DNA from: Sva-07 sp963743825
Lineage (GTDB): Bacteria > Actinomycetota > Acidimicrobiia > Acidimicrobiales > Ilumatobacteraceae
Reading direction: 5' to 3'
NCBI GenBank assembly: GCA_963743825.1
Contig: CAVURC010000010.1
Location: 248,001 to 312,000, forward strand
Length of the DNA stretch: 64,000 bases
In this document: positions 62,111-64,000 of the stretch, piece after piece
Layout of the letters: each line of letters begins with the position of its first letter
Numbering within the stretch: the stretch's first letter is position 1
Notes under the pieces: generated by a model
Databases searched by the model: none
What the model was told of the DNA's origin: nothing
Seen by the model: only the letters and a program-made list of their open reading frames with translations
Translations under genes and position numbers: made by a program

Positions 62111-63883
62111 TTGACCACTGCACACACCGCGACACACACCGGCGACGACAACGCATGGATCGGGGACTCGACGCTCGGTGAGCGCTTCCCCGCCTGGACA
62201 CGAGGCAACGCCGCCGACGTGTTCCCCGAGCCGTTCAGCCCGCTCGGCAAGAGCATGGTGCTGCAGGAGGCACTGTCGCCAGGGCTCCGCGACGCGTACA
62301 TCGATCTCGGCGCCCTGAGCTACGACGAGTTCGAGAACCCCGATGCTCCCGACCTGTTCAAGATGTTCGGCGGCTACGTCTACAACCCACTCACGCTGAC
62401 TCGCATCCTCGGCGCCCGCATGCCCGGCGCATCACCGGAGATGATCGACAAGGCGTTCTTCGACGAACGTGACGAAGTGCCGCCCTACGAGGAGCAGCCG
62501 TGGCACGTCTCGGAGATCCACGAGGCTCGCCTCGGCGAATCGATGGCGTGGGCGATGTCGACGCAGTCACTCCCCGAGTTGGACGCCGACCGGGCACTCG
62601 CCCGTTCGCTGCGTGAGCACCGCCCCGATCTCGAATCCCTCACCGATTCGGCGCTGCTCGCCCGTGCCCGATCGATGATCCCCTACCTCCAGCAGACGAT
62701 GGAGAACGCGATGCGGGTGTCGTCGGTGGGGTCGCTCGGACCCGGTGCGCTCGGCGCGATCTGTGAGGGCCTCGGCGACCCGACCCTGTCGATCCGGTTG
62801 CTGGCGGGCATCGACGTCGACTCGGCCGCTCCGTCACACGCGATGTGGGAACTCGGTCGAGTGGCCGCGGCGTCCGACGTGATCGCCGCCGCCTTCGATG
62901 CCGGGCCCGACGAGGTCCTCGACCGGCTCCGGGCGTCGGACTCGGCCGAGGCCAAGGACTTCCTCGACCGGTTCGACCAGTTCTTGTTCGACCACGGCGC
63001 GCGTGGGCAGAACGAGTACGACGTCTACGCCATCTCGTGGGAGGTCAAGCCGCGCATTGCACTGGCGGCGATCGATCTCATGCGCCGGTCCGACGCCTCG
63101 CAGGCACCCACCAACCGCAACACCGCCGCGATCGCCGAGCGGGATCGGGTCGCGGCCGACATCCGCGCGCAGATCGCCGGCGATCCGGAGACAGCCGGCT
63201 TGTTCGAGGCGGCCATGACCTCGGCACGACTCTTCCTGAGCGGCCGCGAGCGAGCCAAGACCAACGTCGTGACGGTGATCAACGAGATGCGCGTTGCGTT
63301 GCGAGAGTTCGGACGACGGCTCGTCGAGCGCGGCGTGATCGACGAGGTCGCCCAGGTCTTCATGGTGACCGATGCCGAACTCAACCGTCTGCGTCACGAT
63401 CCCGACTCCATGGCCGGCGTGATCCGCGATCGCTGGGCTGTCTTCCAGTCACTGTTCGACTTCGAGCCGGTGTTCGTCGTCAACGGTGTGGTCCCCGCAC
63501 TCTCCGACATGCGTCGACGGGGCGGCGAGGACGTCGCCGCGGCGGTCGTCGGCACGGTCCTCACGGGCTCAGCCGGCTCCGGCGGCGTCGCCACCGGACG
63601 TGCCCGCGTGATCCTCGATGCTGCCGACCCGCACGGGCTCGAGCCCGGCGACATCCTGGTGGCGCCGCAGACCGATCCGTCGTGGGTGCCGTTGTTCGTG
63701 CCCGCCTCCGCCGTGGTGGTCAACGTCGGCGCAATGGGCAGCCACGCGATGATCGTGTCGCGCGAACTCGGCGTCCCCTGTGTCGCCTCGGTCGCCGATG
63801 CGACGCTCATCATTCCTGACGGTGCGATCATCACCGTCGACGGCAACGCCGGAACGGTCACGATCGACGCACTGCCCGACTGA
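62111..63883 (+). CDS. PEP-utilizing swivel-domain protein lacking ATP-grasp domain (copy 2)
   Basis: About 590 residues. FPAWTRGNAADVFPEPFSPL near residues 25-44 and the C-terminal swivel SAGSGGVATGRARVILDAAD, LEPGDILVAPQTDPSWVPLF, VVVNVGAMGSHAMIVSRELG with the active-site His in SHAMIV. The same architecture as the protein at 33624, with no ATP-grasp domain. The TTG at 62111 with GAGGGGG a few bases before is preferred over a TTG 36 bases earlier. A strong hairpin follows the stop. Partner and reaction are unknown; see the findings. Confidence 0.82.
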   Translation: MTTAHTATHTGDDNAWIGDSTLGERFPAWTRGNAADVFPEPFSPLGKSMVLQEALSPGLRDAYIDLGALSYDEFENPDAPDLFKMFGGYVYNPLTLTRILGARMPGASPEMIDKAFFDERDEVPPYEEQPWHVSEIHEARLGESMAWAMSTQSLPELDADRALARSLREHRPDLESLTDSALLARARSMIPYLQQTMENAMRVSSVGSLGPGALGAICEGLGDPTLSIRLLAGIDVDSAAPSHAMWELGRVAAASDVIAAAFDAGPDEVLDRLRASDSAEAKDFLDRFDQFLFDHGARGQNEYDVYAISWEVKPRIALAAIDLMRRSDASQAPTNRNTAAIAERDRVAADIRAQIAGDPETAGLFEAAMTSARLFLSGRERAKTNVVTVINEMRVALREFGRRLVERGVIDEVAQVFMVTDAELNRLRHDPDSMAGVIRDRWAVFQSLFDFEPVFVVNGVVPALSDMRRRGGEDVAAAVVGTVLTGSAGSGGVATGRARVILDAADPHGLEPGDILVAPQTDPSWVPLFVPASAVVVNVGAMGSHAMIVSRELGVPCVASVADATLIIPDGAIITVDGNAGTVTIDALPD

Positions 63884-64000
63884 GCCCCACCCCGCTCGAT
63901 CTTCGTCGTTTGCGGTGAGGTTCTCGTTGGCCCGCCCCAACGGAAACCTCCCGCAAACGGGAGTTCCGGCTGGTGCTCGGGTGGCCGTCGACCGCCTGAC
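63884..64000. terminator. Long hairpin downstream of the last gene
   Basis: CGTTTGCGG at 63907-63915 pairs with CCGCAAACG at 63951-63959, continuing inwards with GAGGTT/AACCTC and CGTTGG/CCAACG around CCCGCC, about 21 paired bases with one bulge and one mismatch. It starts 23 bases after the stop of the PEP-swivel gene and is the strongest hairpin in the window, a likely terminator. The remaining 40 bases to the edge hold no identifiable gene. Confidence 0.65.

Overview
This 64 kb window is GC-rich, densely coding DNA (no gene-free stretch over about 150 bases) with short or overlapping gene junctions (ATGA, GTGA, TGATG). The predicted proteins (F420/flavin-type oxidoreductases, PPOX-fold proteins, many SDRs, Rieske oxygenases, P450s, DUF35/thiolase pairs, TetR regulators) suggest a heterotrophic actinobacterium, most likely Acidimicrobiia (Ilumatobacter-like). 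That placement is inferred from protein flavour; there is no rRNA or marker gene in the window. I see no tRNA, rRNA, CRISPR array, intact insertion sequence or replication origin.

Layout. 0-5 kb: flavin-dependent oxidoreductase (cut by the left edge), molybdopterin oxidoreductase, Rieske oxygenase and a carboxymuconolactone decarboxylase/AhpD-like gene with a TGA codon in its CxxC motif. 5-9 kb: SDR, branched-chain-type ABC ATPases (LivF, LivG), a small membrane-type protein and a zinc alcohol dehydrogenase. 9-12 kb: ABM-fold protein, HAD phosphatase, Rieske oxygenase with a coupled small protein, and an orphan acyl-CoA dehydrogenase tail. 12-20 kb: VapBC, nitroreductase, PPOX protein, two P450s, cNMP-binding protein, YdeI-like protein, sugar isomerase-like protein and a tandem SDR pair. 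20-25 kb: two TetR regulators, three more SDRs, SnoaL and ThuA-like proteins. 25-31.6 kb: an operon of DUF35, thiolase-like protein, 2-oxoacid dehydrogenase E1 alpha/beta, AcoX-like protein, E2 and a VOC protein. 31.6-37 kb: acyl-CoA synthetase, two PPOX proteins, a PEP-utilizing swivel protein and a Rieske oxygenase. 37-42 kb: fused LivH-LivM permease, LivK lipoprotein and carotenoid oxygenase. 42-51 kb: TetR, acyl-CoA dehydrogenase, AMP ligase, SnoaL, nitroreductase, membrane protein, P450, Rieske oxygenase and the second coupled small protein. 51-64 kb: SnoaL proteins, SDRs, VOC proteins, a phosphotransferase, Rieske ferredoxin plus oxygenase, another Rieske oxygenase with a SnoaL partner, AMP ligase, ThuA-like protein and a second PEP-swivel protein.

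Taken together this looks like a catabolic island. Uptake would use the Liv-type ABC parts; oxidative attack six Rieske oxygenase alpha subunits, three P450s, the flavin enzyme and the carotenoid oxygenase; alcohol/ketone interconversion eight SDRs and the zinc dehydrogenase; CoA activation and chain shortening three AMP ligases, an acyl-CoA dehydrogenase and the thiolase/DUF35 pair; and the 2-oxoacid dehydrogenase would produce acyl-CoA. Substrates cannot be read from sequence; terpenoid, steroid or aromatic compounds are plausible. Many families occur as several diverged copies (SnoaL x4, PPOX x3, VOC x3, TetR x3, nitroreductase x2, ThuA x2, PEP-swivel x2, ABM x2).

About 22 of some 70 genes carry at least one frameshift, clustered at 0-9 kb and 37-42 kb, whereas 24.3-37.3 kb is clean. 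Many are one-base homopolymer changes or an extra T after GG, so base-calling or assembly error is the simplest explanation. I describe those genes as whole genes with frameshifts rather than as pseudogenes.

Most notable: the possible selenocysteine codon with a bSECIS-like hairpin at 4473-4506; a small-protein family translationally coupled to Rieske oxygenases; PEP-swivel proteins without an ATP-grasp domain; a thiolase-like protein with an altered catalytic motif inside a dehydrogenase operon; and several dispersed repeats and shared promoter motifs.
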